The notes beneath the pieces are model-generated. The model worked only from the letters and a program-made list of their open reading frames with translations, did not search any database and was not told where the DNA came from. From Mastigamoeba balamuthi (Eukaryota > Evosea > Mastigamoebida > Mastigamoebidae), in contig CACRSC010000004.1 in the NCBI GenBank assembly GCA_902651635.1, positions 288,046-352,045 of the forward strand: DNA of 64,000 nt. The letters run 5' to 3'. Position 1 is the first letter of the stretch. Every line of letters starts with the position of its first letter. This document shows positions 1 through 12,281 of this stretch, piece by piece. Both the position numbers and the translations under genes were made by a program.

Positions 1-2973
1 CAGGCCCAGGATTAGGATGGTGTGCATGCTATCACTTCTCGTTGTAGGCTCCGGGTCCATCGGAATGTACCACTTGCCGCAGTCGCCAACGTTGAACAGT
101 TCGTGGCTGTTTGAAGCCTCACCCAGGATGTAGACAGTGCTGGATCCCTGGTTGCAGCAGTCTCGCTGGCTGGCAGTGCTGCACCTGTCCCTGAAGGGCC
201 CCAGCTGGATCCCGCCGACGGCAAAGACACTCTTGTGGTAGATGGCGTCGATGAGGTCGCTGGCCGAGATGCTCTGGTTTGGCTTGCTGCCCTTGGCCAC
301 CTCGACGGCCTGCGACAGGAACTTGCCCACGAAGAAGCCCATGAACGACGTGTCAAACGCTGCTTCAGCGGACACCCAAGAGCTGAACTCGGTGCGCAAG
401 TCCGACGTGGTGGCGAAGAGGTTCAGGGGAGGAGCCACGCTGATCTTGAACGTCTTCTCCAGTGCAGTCGAGTTGGGTTTCGATAGGCTGAGGACGGACA
501 CCACCTGCGAGTTGAGCAAGAGCAACTTGGTCGACACGGGGACGCTGCTACTATCGAATGTGCCCCCGAGGACCAGGAAGGCCTCGAACTTGTCTTCGTT
601 TCTGAGAATGACCTGTGCGGCATTCTCTTCATCATCGATAAACACTCGATGGCTGAGTCCGCTGGTGAGCTGCAAATGATACCCCCAGTGTCGTCAGACC
701 AACGCGTATGATCATTTGAGAGAGAGAGAGAGAGAGAGACTAAACTGAGGAGTTTTCGAAGACTTTGTCGAGCCCTTCGAGGCACTGCTCCGTGTGGGGG
801 TTGTTGTCGTTCCTGATAACCGCGATGCTGGAGATCCCCCTGGACTTGAACCACAGAAGTGCCGCCGCCATCTCATCGTAGGCTGTCGGGAACAGGCTGG
901 TCACACTCCTGAGAGCCCCTGAAGTGAGAAAGGGGTATCATCTGATTGGCGGGGGCAGAGTGAGGCGTGAGCCGTGCCTCTTGAACGGGCGGTTGAGCGT
1001 GAAGTAGCCAGGGATGGGGGCGATCAGGGCCACAGACTCGTATGCTTCCAGGAACTTGGGATTGCTGAGTTCCGAGACGAGCATGGCGATGACCTTGCTG
1101 TCTTGGAGGTCCTTGGCCACGTCGGTGATGTTGCCGTAGCGCGATCGGAGAAGGATGCTGCTGGCGCCCTCGGAGTTGTGGTTGTTTATCGCAGCCAGGA
1201 GCCCTGAGCGCACCCTCGCATCCAGGCCGTCGTAGTTATCGTCGAACGAGCCCACTACGGTCACCTGGCTGCTTTCGGACCACTCGGGCGTCGTGCAGCC
1301 CGCGAACTTGAACGTCACACCTGGCTGCGGCTCCTGTGGATCACCGGGGCTGTACATCGTGATGTGCATCTCGTGAACTCCCTGGTTGCATTCATCAGCT
1401 TTGCTCTGCGCCGAGAGGCTCCCACTCAAGCCACCATCGCCGTAGGGGCCCAGGGTCATGCCCAGCACGTTAAACGTGCGTACTTCGGAGAAGACGGTGG
1501 ACAGGAACGTCTGCTGCGTCAGCGGGAATCCGTTGCGGGCGACGGCCTGCTGGGCGATCTCGTAGATGAACCAGCCCGTGAGGTACCCCTCCAGCGCCAT
1601 GTGCGAGCGCTGCTCCGGCGGCACCTGCGAGTTGGCGAACCTGCGCTGCAGAGGCGTCGCTTTATCCGGGCTGGTGGGCGTGGGGAAGGGCATGTTCTGC
1701 GTGAAAAGCATGTAGACGTTGTTGCGGCGCAGAAACGCCTTGTCCTCGTCGCTCAGCAGCAGCTCGAGGTCCTCCGGCGAGACCCACGCCACAAAGCACA
1801 TCACAAGGCCTCCAATAGTGTGCTTCGAGTGTACAAGACGGGAGACAAAGTGCGCTGTCGTTCGCGGCGTCGTGGAAACGATCAGCGCCGCCGGCTGCCC
1901 TTCTCCGAACAACGCTTCGAGCTGCTGGTCCATCTGCGCGTCGCTCATACGCCTGCGGGAGCGCAGTGTGTGAGCAATTCGAACAGAGGGGGCGAAGAGG
2001 GGACTCACTCGTCCAGGGCCAGCTGGATCGACGAGAGGAGGCCATGTGAGTGGCCTGTCATGACCCGCAGCGCGTCATCGGCATAGGTCTGGGCCCAGTT
2101 GCCGAACGACATGTTGTGCGAGACGAGGCCGACCTTGCACAGGATTTCCCAGTCATGAGAGAGCAGCGACAGCACTGTGTTTAACTCCTCGACGCCAGAC
2201 GCCCGAACGTTGACCACAAGCGGAAGCCGCGTGCTGGTAATGGTCCCCGTCGCCGCTGCATGTGAATCGCCTGTGTGGCCTCGTCAGTGCTGCAGTCGGT
2301 TATCTTCTACCGTCAATGGCTCGACTGGTGCGGTTTTCCGGTCTATTGCGACACGGTCTCCACCCTCCGCACAGTTCTCCCACTCCCACCGGCACCACGG
2401 AGTGCCCCCTCGCACCGGGGAGTTCGAAGTCGGTGGAGAGGAGGGAGATCTTCCGGAGGGCCTGGCTTGCGGACAGCGTGCCAACGATGGGAAGCCCGTA
2501 GGACACGAGGTAGCGGATCACCTCAGCCTCGGTGTCGCTCGTCCCTGTAGAGGCGGCGACCAGAAACGCGCAGTCGCGCTCCACCATCGTCCGGGTGTTG
2601 TTCCAGAGCATTCTCTGCGCGGGGAGGCCGGCGGGAGGGTCAGGAAGAGCGCGGAGCCCCAGAATTTCTTCGGCAAACTCATTCCCCGCACAAGCGTGAT
2701 TTCAATTCATCTCGAGGTGCACAGGGGCTTGTGCCGCACATCTGAGTCATGGTAGTACTGCACGATCCTCAGGGACAGCGAAGTGAGCTTGTTGGCCTCG
2801 GCTATGGCGGCCTTGAGGCCCTGGGCGGCGCCCTGCTCGAGCTGCGAGGTGCCAACAGACTGCCCGATGACGATGTCCGTCACGTTGGCGCACTGAGGCC
2901 TCTTGAGCGGCACGGCTCCCGCGCATAGTTGCGCCCACGCCAGAATGAAGCACGTATATCCAGGCACACGCAT
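1..2973 (-). CDS. PBP-ectodomain receptor, 5' part (cut by window edge)
   Basis: This is a paralogue of the complete receptor at 3953-8400. It begins at an ATG at 2973 followed by a hydrophobic, signal-peptide-like stretch and the segment AVPLKRPQCANVTDIVIGQS. Exons follow on the minus strand: about 2973-2740, 2620-2410, 2240-2010, 1965-975, 920-760 and 670-1. The ectodomain holds two tandem type-1 periplasmic-binding-protein-like modules (Peripla_BP/ANF-receptor type); the second begins near 'VTVVGSFDDNYDGLDARV'. The last visible codons are the juxtamembrane and first residues of a membrane helix (MHTILILGL), so the cytoplasmic part lies outside the window. By homology that part should be kinase-like, which cannot be seen here. 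The ligand is unknown; an amino-acid or small-molecule ligand is only suggested by the fold. Confidence 0.75.
718..739. repeat. (GA)n microsatellite in a receptor intron
   Basis: About eleven GA units sit in the intron between the last two visible exons of the first receptor gene. The matching intron of the paralogue (near 6180) lacks the expansion. Confidence 0.85.
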
Positions 2974-3952
2974 AGCTTGGTGTTTCGACTGGTGCAAAAA
3001 CTGTGCGACTTGCGAGAATTGTCTGTGTGCCTCTCTCTCCTGTTCGTGGCCAGTACAAATAAAATGCTCTCGCGGGAGGATGCCTTCTGGAGCGAGAAAG
3101 ATCCCCACCATTTAACAATCGTCGTTATTTCTACCAGCGTAGCACTGCGGGGGTCGTCTGATTTGTGTGGGCTTCGGTGTGCTCTGGGTGCTTGGGTGGC
3201 GACCTTGGTAGCGTGGTGCACAAATTCACAGAACGGGAGAATCCCGAGTGGTTTTCGGCTATCGGAAAGAAACACTAATCTAGATCTAACGGAATTAAGC
3301 GCCTGACGAGGTGCACCTGCCGCCTTTAGATGCCGGAGCAAACGTAAACGGCAATTTTCTGAACTGATCATTTCCCGATGAATCTGCGGGCTCGGTGGGT
3401 GCCCGAAACAGATGACTATTTGTTTTCAGAAGCTAATGGGAGCTTCTACTGGGAGGGAAGATTGGCGTTCTATTGTCTCTTCGCCAGCATCAGCACGACG
3501 CCTGCGATGACGCCCGCGGCCATGAAGAGGAGTCACTACAGGCTGCTGTTTCATCGATGAAACAGCAGCCAGAGGATGTCACCGACTTGTCGTAGGACGT
3601 GCTCGTGGGAACTTGAGTGAATTGACCAACTCTGCTTCCAGGTCCTCCTCCATCGTACGCCACCTTGATAGCTCGCCCGAGTTGTTGCCGACAGCGGGAA
3701 ATTGTGACTGCGCCTACTCCTTTCTTGCTGTTGTCTGTGCCTTGGAGACTTCCACTTACCCGCTTGGCTACATCTCTTCACAGCACCATCACCACCCCTT
3801 ACACAATCCCCTCAAATGGAAATCAGTGCCCCGGCCATGGTGCTCGCTCCATTTATCGCATCTTGACAAGAAGCATAGATTTGTAACGTAGTGACGCGAA
3901 TACGCTGTTTCATCTCATTTCCGAGATTCGCGTGAGGTGATAGCGTGCGTGT
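2974..3952. other. Intergenic region between the two tandem receptor genes
   Basis: This 979-bp stretch separates the 3' end of the complete receptor (stop at 3953) from the 5' end of the next copy (ATG at 2973). It is AT-richer than the genes and carries a perfect 30-bp palindrome at 3541-3570. No gene is supported. A short GC3-rich hydrophobic reading frame on the minus strand (3470-3523, MAAGVIAGVVLMLAKRQ) looks like a terminal membrane exon, but I could not join it to any upstream exon. Confidence 0.5.
3541..3570. repeat. Perfect 30-bp palindrome without spacer
   Basis: The left half GGCTGCTGTTTCATC is followed at once by its exact reverse complement, giving two 15-nt arms with no loop. 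The symmetry stops abruptly on both sides, so it is not the tip of a longer fold-back artefact. It lies between the tandem receptor genes. Confidence 0.9.
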
Positions 3953-6900
3953 TCAGACGTTGTTGTCGGAGGACTGTGCCCTGGGATGATCCGAGATGAC
4001 GTTCTCGTTCTTCTTCTCTGGTTGCGCAGGTTGAAGCACCGCAGTGGAAACGACTGAGCAGCTCTTCACGGACGGCTCCAGAGGGATCTGCAGCGCCACA
4101 GAGTCCGCCCTGAGGGCCATGAACGACACCATGGATTCCGCCACGTAATCGCCGCTCGAGTCATCGCCCTTGGGGACCCTGTTGTTGGCGATGCTGCCCG
4201 AGTGCTGCGAGAACAGCCCCCCTGCGTCGGCGCTGCCCACAGACTGGATCAGGTCCTGGGGCACCTCAAACTTCCCCAGCGCCTGTGCGGGCGTGCATAT
4301 GCCCACTGTAAGTCCTCATCTGAGCTGCCATGGCGAGGTACGCACAGCGAAAGTGGTGGGCCAGTTGCGCAGAATCTGGAAGACGGAGGGGCGCCTCTCG
4401 GGCTGCGACTGCCAGCACCGCTCCAGCAGGTCGGCGACCTCTGGCGACGCGTTGTGCGGTATCTCCGGAGGCCCCATCTGCGCCTGGTGCATCTCCACGA
4501 CACTTCCCGTGCCGAGACTAATCATTCCTGGCGACATCCCTGGAGACGGGGGTGCGGATGACGAGGGTGACACTGAGACTTGGCTCTGGGAGGCATCGCC
4601 AGAGACCGACGACCAAAAGGTCGCGTCAGGGGGAGAGATGATCTCCCAGAGAACAACTCCGAACGCGTAGACGTCGGTCGCCGGCGTTCTGAACGTGCCC
4701 GCTATCACCTCGGGTGGCTGCCACGCTGCCCTCTTCAGCGTCTTGCCACTTCCCGCTGACGAGAGCTCGCCCCTCTTGCTGCTGTACCAGAGGTCCGACA
4801 CCTTCACTGTTCCCTTGGAGTCCATCTGAATGCGGATTGTCAGATGGCCGTCAGCGAGCGGGGCAGTACGAGGAGGTTCGAAGTGCTGATGCAGCCGTGG
4901 ACAATGGGCGGCTTGCACGAGTGCAGGTACGCAATGCCCTTGAGCACATCCTGGGGGACCCTTAGAAACGGCGGAGGTCTGAAGAATACTCACGAATGCC
5001 AGTGCGACAAGAGAGTAGACACTGGCGTAGCGTTTCTCCTTCGTGAGGAATTTTGCCAGTGTGCCGCCCTCCATGAACTCCGTGACAACGAGGATGTCGG
5101 TGTGAGTCTCGCAGTAGCCCATGAGCATGAGGAGGTTGGGGTGGTGCAGGTTGTGCAGCAGCAGCACCTCCTCCTTGATCATCTGCTGGTCCTCCTTTGG
5201 CGTCGTCTTCTTGTCGATGACTCGGACCGCCACTGCTGTGCCGTGCCAGTCTGCCGTGAACATCGACCCAAAGCGTCCAGTGCCGAGGCACTGTCCCAGT
5301 TCGATCTCTCCACGGCGGATGTTCAGGAACTCCACTGTCCTCCTCTGTGGCGGGTGCACGGCACTGTCAGCCGAGATGCTGGCACAGGTCATGGCCGTAC
5401 TGCTCTCCAGATGGCCACGGACAGACCAGCGATACAGATGATTGCCCCACCGCCCAGGCCGATGGACAGGCCCAGGATCAGGCTTGTGTTCTGGCTGTCG
5501 CTGACCGTGGTGGGCTCCGGCGGGTCCATCGGAATGTACCACTTGCCACAGTCGCCAACATTGAACATCTCGACGCTGTTGGGCTCCTCACCCAGGATAT
5601 AGACAGTGCTGGATCCCTGGTTGCAGCAATCTCGCTGGCTGGCAGTGCTGCACCTGTCCCTGAAGGGCCCCAGCTGGATCCCTCCGACGGAAAAGACTCC
5701 CTTGTAGTAGATGGCGTCGATGAGGTCGCTGGCCGAGATGCTCTGGTTTGGCTTGTTGCCCTTGGCCACCTCGACGGCCTGCGACAGGAACTTTCCCGCG
5801 AAGAAGCCCATGAATGACGTTCCGAAAGTGGCTTCAGCGGAGATCCAAGAGCTGAACTCGGTGCGCAAGCTCGACGTGGTGGAGAAGAGGTTCAGGGGAG
5901 GAGCCATGCTGATCTTGAACGTCTTCTCCAGTGCAGTCGAGCTGGGGTCCGGAAGGCTGAGGACGGACACCACCTGCGAGTTGAGCAAGCGCAACTTGGT
6001 CGACACGGGGACGCTGCTTCCATCGAAGGAGCCCCCGAGGACCAGGAAGGCGTCGAACTTTTCGTCGTTGCTGAGAATGACCTGAGCGGCATTCTCGGCG
6101 GTGAACACTTGGCGGCTGAGGCCGTTGGTGAGCTGTGCACGATTCCCGGTGTAGTGTTGTTAGCACTCTATGGGAAATGAGACAGTGTGTACAAACAGAG
6201 GAGTTTTCGAAGACTTTGTCGAGCCCTTCGAGGCACTGCTCCGTGTACGGGTTGTTGTCGTTCTTGATAACCGAGAAGTTAGAGATGCCCCTGGACTTGA
6301 ACCACAGAACCGCCGCCGCCATCTCGTCGTAGGCTGTCGGGAACAGGTTGATCACACTCCTGAGGGCTCCTGAAGTGAGAAATGGGAAAACAGAATTGCG
6401 GGTGCAGAGCGATGCATGCAGCCGTGCCTCTTGAACGGGCGGTTGAGCGTGAAGTAACCAGGGATGGGGGCGATCAGGGCAACAGATTCGAACGTGTTCA
6501 GGTACGAGGGATCGCTCAGATCCGAGACGAGCATTGCGACCACCTTGCTGGTTTGAAGGTCCCTTGCCACATTGCTGATGTTACCGAGGCTCGAGCGGAG
6601 AAGGACGCTGCTGGCGCCTTCGGAGTTATGGCGGTTGACAGCCGCCCGGAGCCCCGCACGCATGTCCGTGTCCAGGCCGTTATAGTAGTCATCGAGTGAG
6701 CCCACGACAGTCACCTGGCTACTCGCATACCATGCGGGCGTCGTGCAGCCCGCGAACTTTAACGTCCCATCTGGCAGCGGCTCCAGCGGTCCGCCGGGGT
6801 TGTACATTGTGGTGTACATCTCGTGGACTCCCTGGTTGCACTCGTCGGCTGTGCTCTGCGCCGAGAGGCCCCCACTCATGCCGCCGTCGCCGTAGGGGCC

Positions 6901-8400
6901 CAGAATCATGTCTAGTACGTTGAACGTGCGCACTTCAGAGAAGACGGTGGACAGGAACGTCTGCTGAGTCAGCGGGAATCCGTTGCGGGAGATGGCCTGC
7001 TGGGCGACCTCGTAGATGAACAAGCCCGTGAGGTACCCCTCCAGTGCCATGTGCGAGCGCTGCTCCGGCGGCACCTGCGAGTTGGCGAACCTGCGCTGCA
7101 GAAGCGTGCTTTTCTCAGGATTGTAGGGCGTGGGGAAGGGCATGTTCTGCGTGAAGAGCATGTAGGCGCCAGTACTGATCAGCAGCGCCTTGTCCTCGTC
7201 GCTCAGACCCAACTCGAGGTCCTCTGACGAGACCCACGCCACGAAGCACACCAAGATGTCCCGGATCGTGTGGTTCGAGTGCACAAGCCGGGAGACAAAG
7301 TGCACGGTCGTTTCCGGTGTCGTGGACACGATCAGCGCCGCCGGCTGCCCGTTGCTGAACAGCGAGTCGATCTGCTGGTCCATCTGCGCGTCGCTTATCC
7401 TTTCAAGCAGAGCAAGTTAGCACCGCGAGAAGGGGTGGCGGAGACGCACTCGTCCTGAGCCAGCTGGATTGACGACAGGAGGCCCTTCTGGAGGCCCGTC
7501 ATGGCCCTCAGTGCGTTGTTGGCGTAGGTCTGTGCCCAGTTGCCGAACCCGTTGCTGTGGGAGACGAGGCCGACGTTGGGGAGCATTCCCCAGTCGTGAG
7601 AGATCAGAGTCAGCACCGCGTTGACCTCCTCGACGCCCGACGCCCGCACGTTGACCACCAGCGGCAGCCGCGTGCTGAGCACGGGTTCCGTCGCCTCGGC
7701 ACGCCAATCGTCTGTCACTGACGTCAGCGCTACAGTTGGCGATCGCCTACCGGAAATGGTTCGACTGGTTCGCGATTTCCGTCTCACAACACAATGTCCA
7801 CCCCCCGCGTAGTTTTCCCACTGCCCCGGCACTGCGGACTGGTCACGCACCGGTGCTCTCGAAGTTGGCGGTGAGGAGGGAGATATTCCGTAGCTCCGGG
7901 CTTGCGGAAAGCGGGCCGACGATGGGCAGCCCGTACGACTCGAGGTACCGCAGCAGACCCATATCGGTGTCGCTCGTGCCCGTCGAGGCGGCAACCATAA
8001 ACGCGCAGTCGCGCTCCACCAGCGTCCGCGTGTTGTTCACGAGCGTTGCCTGCACGCGTGTCGCGCGGGAGGGACAGGAACGCCGAGGCACGGCATCCCC
8101 CCGAAAATGGGTAAATTCAACTATTTCACCGCCCATGTGCACAGGGGCTTGTGTGCGCACATATGAGGAGTGGTTGTACTGCACGATCCTCAGGGACAGC
8201 GACGTGAGCTTGTTGGCCTCGGCGATGGCGGCCTTGAGGCCCTGGGCGGCGCCCTGCTCGAGCTGCGAGGTGCCAACAGACTGCCCGATGACGATGTCCG
8301 TCACGTTGGCGCACTGAGGCCTCTTGAGCGGCACGGCTCCCGCGCAGAGTTGCACCCATGCCAGGATGCAGCAAGCGTAAACAAGCGCACACGCATCCAT
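3953..8400 (-). CDS. Receptor pseudokinase with tandem PBP-like ectodomain
   Basis: This is a one-pass membrane receptor. The ATG at 8400 opens a signal-like hydrophobic start (MDACALVYACCILAWVQLC). Exons run roughly 8400-8145, 8055-7845, 7700-7450, 7400-6425, 6370-6195, 6135-5405 and 5375-3953. Two type-1 PBP-like modules follow, then one membrane helix (ILGLSIGLGGGAIICIAGL) and a TKL-type kinase fold. The glycine loop GTGRFG is kept, but the beta-3 lysine is Arg (VAVRVI), the HRD motif reads HGC (VHGCISTSNLL) and DFG reads DLW (KVSDLWYS). The APE-like PPEV and the C-lobe (DVYAFGVVLWE) are intact. Three catalytic motifs are therefore lost inside a well-kept fold, which indicates a pseudokinase used for docking or allostery. 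A 36-nt intron joins kinase exon and tail (…TFAV then LGICTPAQALGKFEVP). The tail is Ser/Asp-rich. Confidence 0.85.
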
Positions 8401-10201
8401 GTCTTGTGTTGGCTACTTGCAATAGTGTTTGATGACGGTGAGATATTCCTGTACGGAATTGTGGCAACACTATCGAGTGTGATTTCCAATTGTGCAGTCG
8501 CCCTTCTCGCAGCTTTCACAGTACAACGGGTGACATCATGCTTATCGATGTCGGCGCTGCTGTGCTTGTGGCGTACGTGGGACAACGGGTACATTATGTG
8601 CACATTAAGACCTAAACGGTAAAAAACAGGGGTGTGATGTCGGAAAGGAGCACAAATATTTAGTAACGGAATCGAAAGTTGGTGGGCTATAACCTCCGCT
8701 TATGGATACCCGAGCAAAAACACAGCTATTTTTGGTCTTAAAATCTTTGCCTGGGACTTGACTGTTTTGCTCTGCTTGCGAGACTTCTGCACGGGGGGAA
8801 ATGATGTGTTTGCCTCTCGTCAGTGTCAGTGCAATGTAGGCTTCCTCATAGGGAGAGGAGAAGCGTCTCGGCATGCCCTTTGATAAACAGGTTTTATGAT
8901 CCACAGAGAGGAAATCGGGGACATCCTGTCCTGGAGAAGGTACTGGTGGTGTACCCAGTGTTGAGGTGCACCAGACAATAACTGTTTCATAGGTAGATCT
9001 TGGGTCGGATTTCTTCTCACAATTGGCTTCCTGTAGGAAGCCACGACAACGCCGAGGATTGAGGGAGGGAGACACTGTTTGAACCCAATCTTAAGGGCAG
9101 GTGAGGTTTACTCACAAAACCGGCCAGAAAGAGCAATCTTTCGACTCATAATTGCGTTCCGTATGGTTGGAGATTCAGAGATTGGTTTTGCCCGACAATC
9201 GCTTCGCCTTTGAAAAGGCAGGACTGGAAATCTCACAACAGCGCCACAGGAGTGTGCACTGCACTGCCACCAGCACTCGGTCTCTATGCACACGGCATCT
9301 GCTGCACACTGCGCCTGTGCCTGTGCGCTGATTCTCGGTACTGCGGGTGCGAGCAGCTCGACCTGCTGGAGCCCCCCTGCAGGTTGTTCTTATCCCACAG
9401 CTCTGATAACGCCCAGTGTTCGTTCATATACCAGCGAATCAGTGGTCCAGTTTGTATGGTTAGATAAGAAGATCCAATCACTCGGAGTGAATAGTATGTT
9501 CTACACTAAATATTGCGGATTGCACATAGAAAGATGACAACTTCATCAACTGTTTATTGGATTATATCAGAACTGCACGCGAGCCAGCAGATAAGATTCG
9601 AATTGTTATGGCCCTCTCTCAGTCTCCTGGCAATCGCCAGAATTAGATGCAGGCACTCATTATGATCTCTCATCCACTTCTGAGTGCGCAATTATATCAT
9701 TCGAAGGGGTTGAAGGCTTTCCCCCCTGATTCACATTCATTCACTGATACTCATTCTCCTGCTGGCAATTGATGTTAAGCGCGATGATGATGGCAGTGTA
9801 CCTTACCGGTAACACTTCAGCCATGAAGGCAGCAGATGAAGTACCACAGGGCACAGATACTGATGCCATTGGAATCACGGCAACTGTTCGGTTTGAATGG
9901 AACTGATGACTGTTCTTAAATTGCAGATGTTGCAAAGATGCATGGACCTTACAGCTCAGCAAAATCCCTTTTCAACATCTATCAACAGTCCGAATCTGCT
10001 TTCTGTAACATTCAGTTGACCTACAGAGTTATTGCATGTTGAAATCTATTTCTCTCAAAGTGTTGCTATTCACTTGATATGGGCATTAAGAAATGCTCTG
10101 TACATGTTCATGGTCATGTTCTTGTTGCAGGCCGGTTGAAGAACTTTATGTTGTTTTTTTTTTTGAATGATTGCTGCAACAACATGATATGGTTAGCACA
10201 A

Positions 10202-10282
10202 TGCAGGTACCACACAGGTTCCACAAAAAGTCCATGGTACTGCATGAGTACCCGCTCGGTACCACGCAGGTACCTGCATGGT
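10202..10282. repeat. Cluster of GGTACC-centred near-palindromes
   Basis: Five GGTAC/AGTACC units occur within about 80 bp. The last (10261-10282) is an 11+11 inverted repeat, ACCACGCAGGT / ACCTGCATGGT, with one mismatched pair. It could be a protein-binding site or a decayed repeat. Confidence 0.4.
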
Positions 10283-10683
10283 TACTGCACAATTATTTTT
10301 CCCAAAAAGTACAGGTCAAAATTGTGGGTTTTCCCTTAAGCTCCTTGTCACCTTCACCATTTTCAATGAACATGACACCATTCGAATCTCAGTGAAATGA
10401 AATATATTTGGTCACCCATTCCACTACCAGTGAGGAATAAACCCTTGCGGGCCAGGGGAGCAATCGAGTCTTGAATCTGCGCGTTTCGAGTGGCACCAAT
10501 AGTTGTCCAAAGCTCGCAGCCGTAGCAAAAATAACATCCCATCTGTACTTTTCAGTGGGAAACAGTGTCCCAAATTCAAATGTGAGATTGAATCCCGATT
10601 GGGGATTGCCCGCAACAGAGTAGAGATCATAGCGGTCATGCCCGGCACCAACGCGGAATTACTCAAAAGATACGGGGCCTAGA

Positions 10684-10700
10684 GAATCTGCCAGATATTC
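10684..10700 (+). promoter_or_regulatory. Candidate promoter element GAATCTGCCAGATATTC
   Basis: It sits 58 bp upstream of the ATG of the MIT-like gene. Close copies occur 71 bp upstream of the cyclase-like gene (45451) and in a DTWD1 intron (60704). The octamer core also occurs 41 bp upstream of the phosphotransferase ATG (25339). The role is inferred from position and recurrence only. Confidence 0.35.
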
Positions 10701-10741
10701 TCTGCAGATTACTCGCCAACGGACAACCCCAACACGCAGCA

Positions 10742-12281
10742 ATGGTGGACGCCGCGGCCGTCGAGCGCCTGATGGTGGCTGCGGTCAAGCAGGCGCTGCT
10801 CTACGCCGCCGCCGCCGTGTCGTCGGACGAGAAGCAGGACTACGTGACGGCGCACAAGAACTACCGCCAGGTCGTCGCCATCCTCGCCGCCCAGGCCCCC
10901 AACGCGCCCCCGGAGGACCAGCAGCTCCTCTACGACAAGGCGCGACACCCGGCCCTCCCTCGAGCCCGGCGGAGACGCGCCGGACGCGGTCTGGGCGGCG
11001 AGAGAACCGTCAGACCCCCTGGCGGCGGCGTCTTGCACTGCAGGGGCACTGACGCGGTTTACACCGGGCGCGTCCGCGTCTGGTGGGGGACGGGTTTCGC
11101 AGATACTGCTGTACACGAGGAGGATGGAGCTCATCGAGCAGGTCAACCCGTCGCTGGCTGCCAAGTTGAGCGCGCTCCCACTGCAGTTCCATTCTTTCGG
11201 GTTTCGGTTTTCGAAATTTCCGTCTGTACTGCCCGGCGTCGTTTTTTTTTCCTGTGTCTGTTGAGAAGCCGTCACACGCGGCTGATGGCCTGCCACGCCA
11301 CGCAGGAAGGAGGACTCGTCGATCGACACTGCGGACCAGTTCAAGGAGGAGCCCATCTCCAATGCCGTGCGGCCCTCTCTCGCTGGGCGCACACGTGTTC
11401 TGACGTCAGCGACTCTCCCTGCGCGCAGCCGTTCCCCGACGAGCTGCCCGACGAGCCCTGGAGGCGCCCGTACTGGTGTGCAGCCGCGCTGCTGCGTGGC
11501 GTAGCGGGTCTCACGCGTGCCGCGCGCGGAATCAATTGAAACGGGGCGCAGGCTGATGAAGACGCTGCTCAAGACGATGACGACGGGCGGGTTCGTCACG
11601 GCGAGGGTCTACGTGCCCAAGTGCGTGTGGCACCAGCAGGGCGTCAAGATCGACGCGGTGCAGGTGAAGCTGGGCACGTGCTACCCGGTGCTCGAGACGC
11701 TGCAGCGCCTCGAGCAGGTGAAGATCGACGACGGGGCCGCCGTCATCGCAGAGCTCGAGGGGTTCGTCGACAAGCTCTTCGTGCTGCAGAACGCGCTCTC
11801 GCAGCACCTCAGCTTCATCCCCAAGGCCAAAGTCGATGTGAGTCTTTCTTTCCCACCAGAGCTCCCCCCCGCGAGCGGGTAGTGACTTCTCGGACTCTCT
11901 GGCCGCGCAGGAGAAGCTGCAGAAGCAGATGAAGAAGATCATGGTCAAGGGCGCCGAGGCACTCACTGTGCCGGACCGCCACGACACGTACAGCTATGTG
12001 TCTTCGCTGATGAACATATTCAAGGAGGCGCAGCTCCTCGGTGAGAAACTCCCACTGCAACTGCAGCATCGACTGCACCGCTGACGAGGTGGATGCCAGA
12101 GGGGTGGATGACACACTGGTCCAAAGTCAAGTCGCCGCAGCAGACAGCGATCGCCTTGATGCTGGGAGCCGTCGGTGACTACTTTGGCAATGTTCTGTGC
12201 ACTTTTGTTCTGCATGACCTCGCGACTCTGCTGGACAAGTACCTTCGCCTGGGCCTCGAGCACCACGAGACAACGAAATAG
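10742..12281 (+). CDS. MIT-domain-like protein of unknown function
   Basis: The N-terminus (about residues 1-95) is three Ala-rich helices (YVTAHKNYRQVVAILAAQ… ILLYTRRMELIEQ) that resemble the MIT fold of VPS4/spastin-type trafficking proteins, which binds ESCRT-III tails. The rest (KTMTTGGFVTARVYVPKCVW…, then long helices) I do not recognise. Exon 1 ends at 10938 with AAG|GC, so the first intron is GC-AG (10939-11102); using it restores the helix as YDK|ILLYTRR. Later introns fall near 11175-11305, 11369-11429, 11466-11550, 11838-11910 and 12041-12065. The last exon runs to TAG at 12281. It is convergent with the WD40 gene and probably cytosolic. Apart from the MIT-like part the function is unknown. 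Confidence 0.7.

Larger units (their letters stand above)
8401..10741. other. Gene-free AT-richer intergenic region (2.3 kb)
   Basis: The composition shifts sharply toward AT. Open frames here are short, lack GC3 bias and show no family resemblance, so I call no gene. The region holds a cluster of GGTACC-centred near-palindromes (10200-10285), three copies of the octamer GAATCTGC (9992, 10473, 10684), and the divergent upstream regions of the receptor (minus) and the MIT-like gene (plus). Confidence 0.5.

Noticed and set aside
3470-3523. Short hydrophobic minus frame MAAGVIAGVVLMLAKRQ near the palindrome
   Set aside because: It looks like a terminal membrane exon, but an in-frame stop lies just upstream and no acceptor gives a consistent phase with any upstream exon.
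8605-9075. A 156-codon minus frame in the gene-free region
   Set aside because: There is no GC3 bias, no domain-like pattern and no splice extension; composition matches intergenic DNA.
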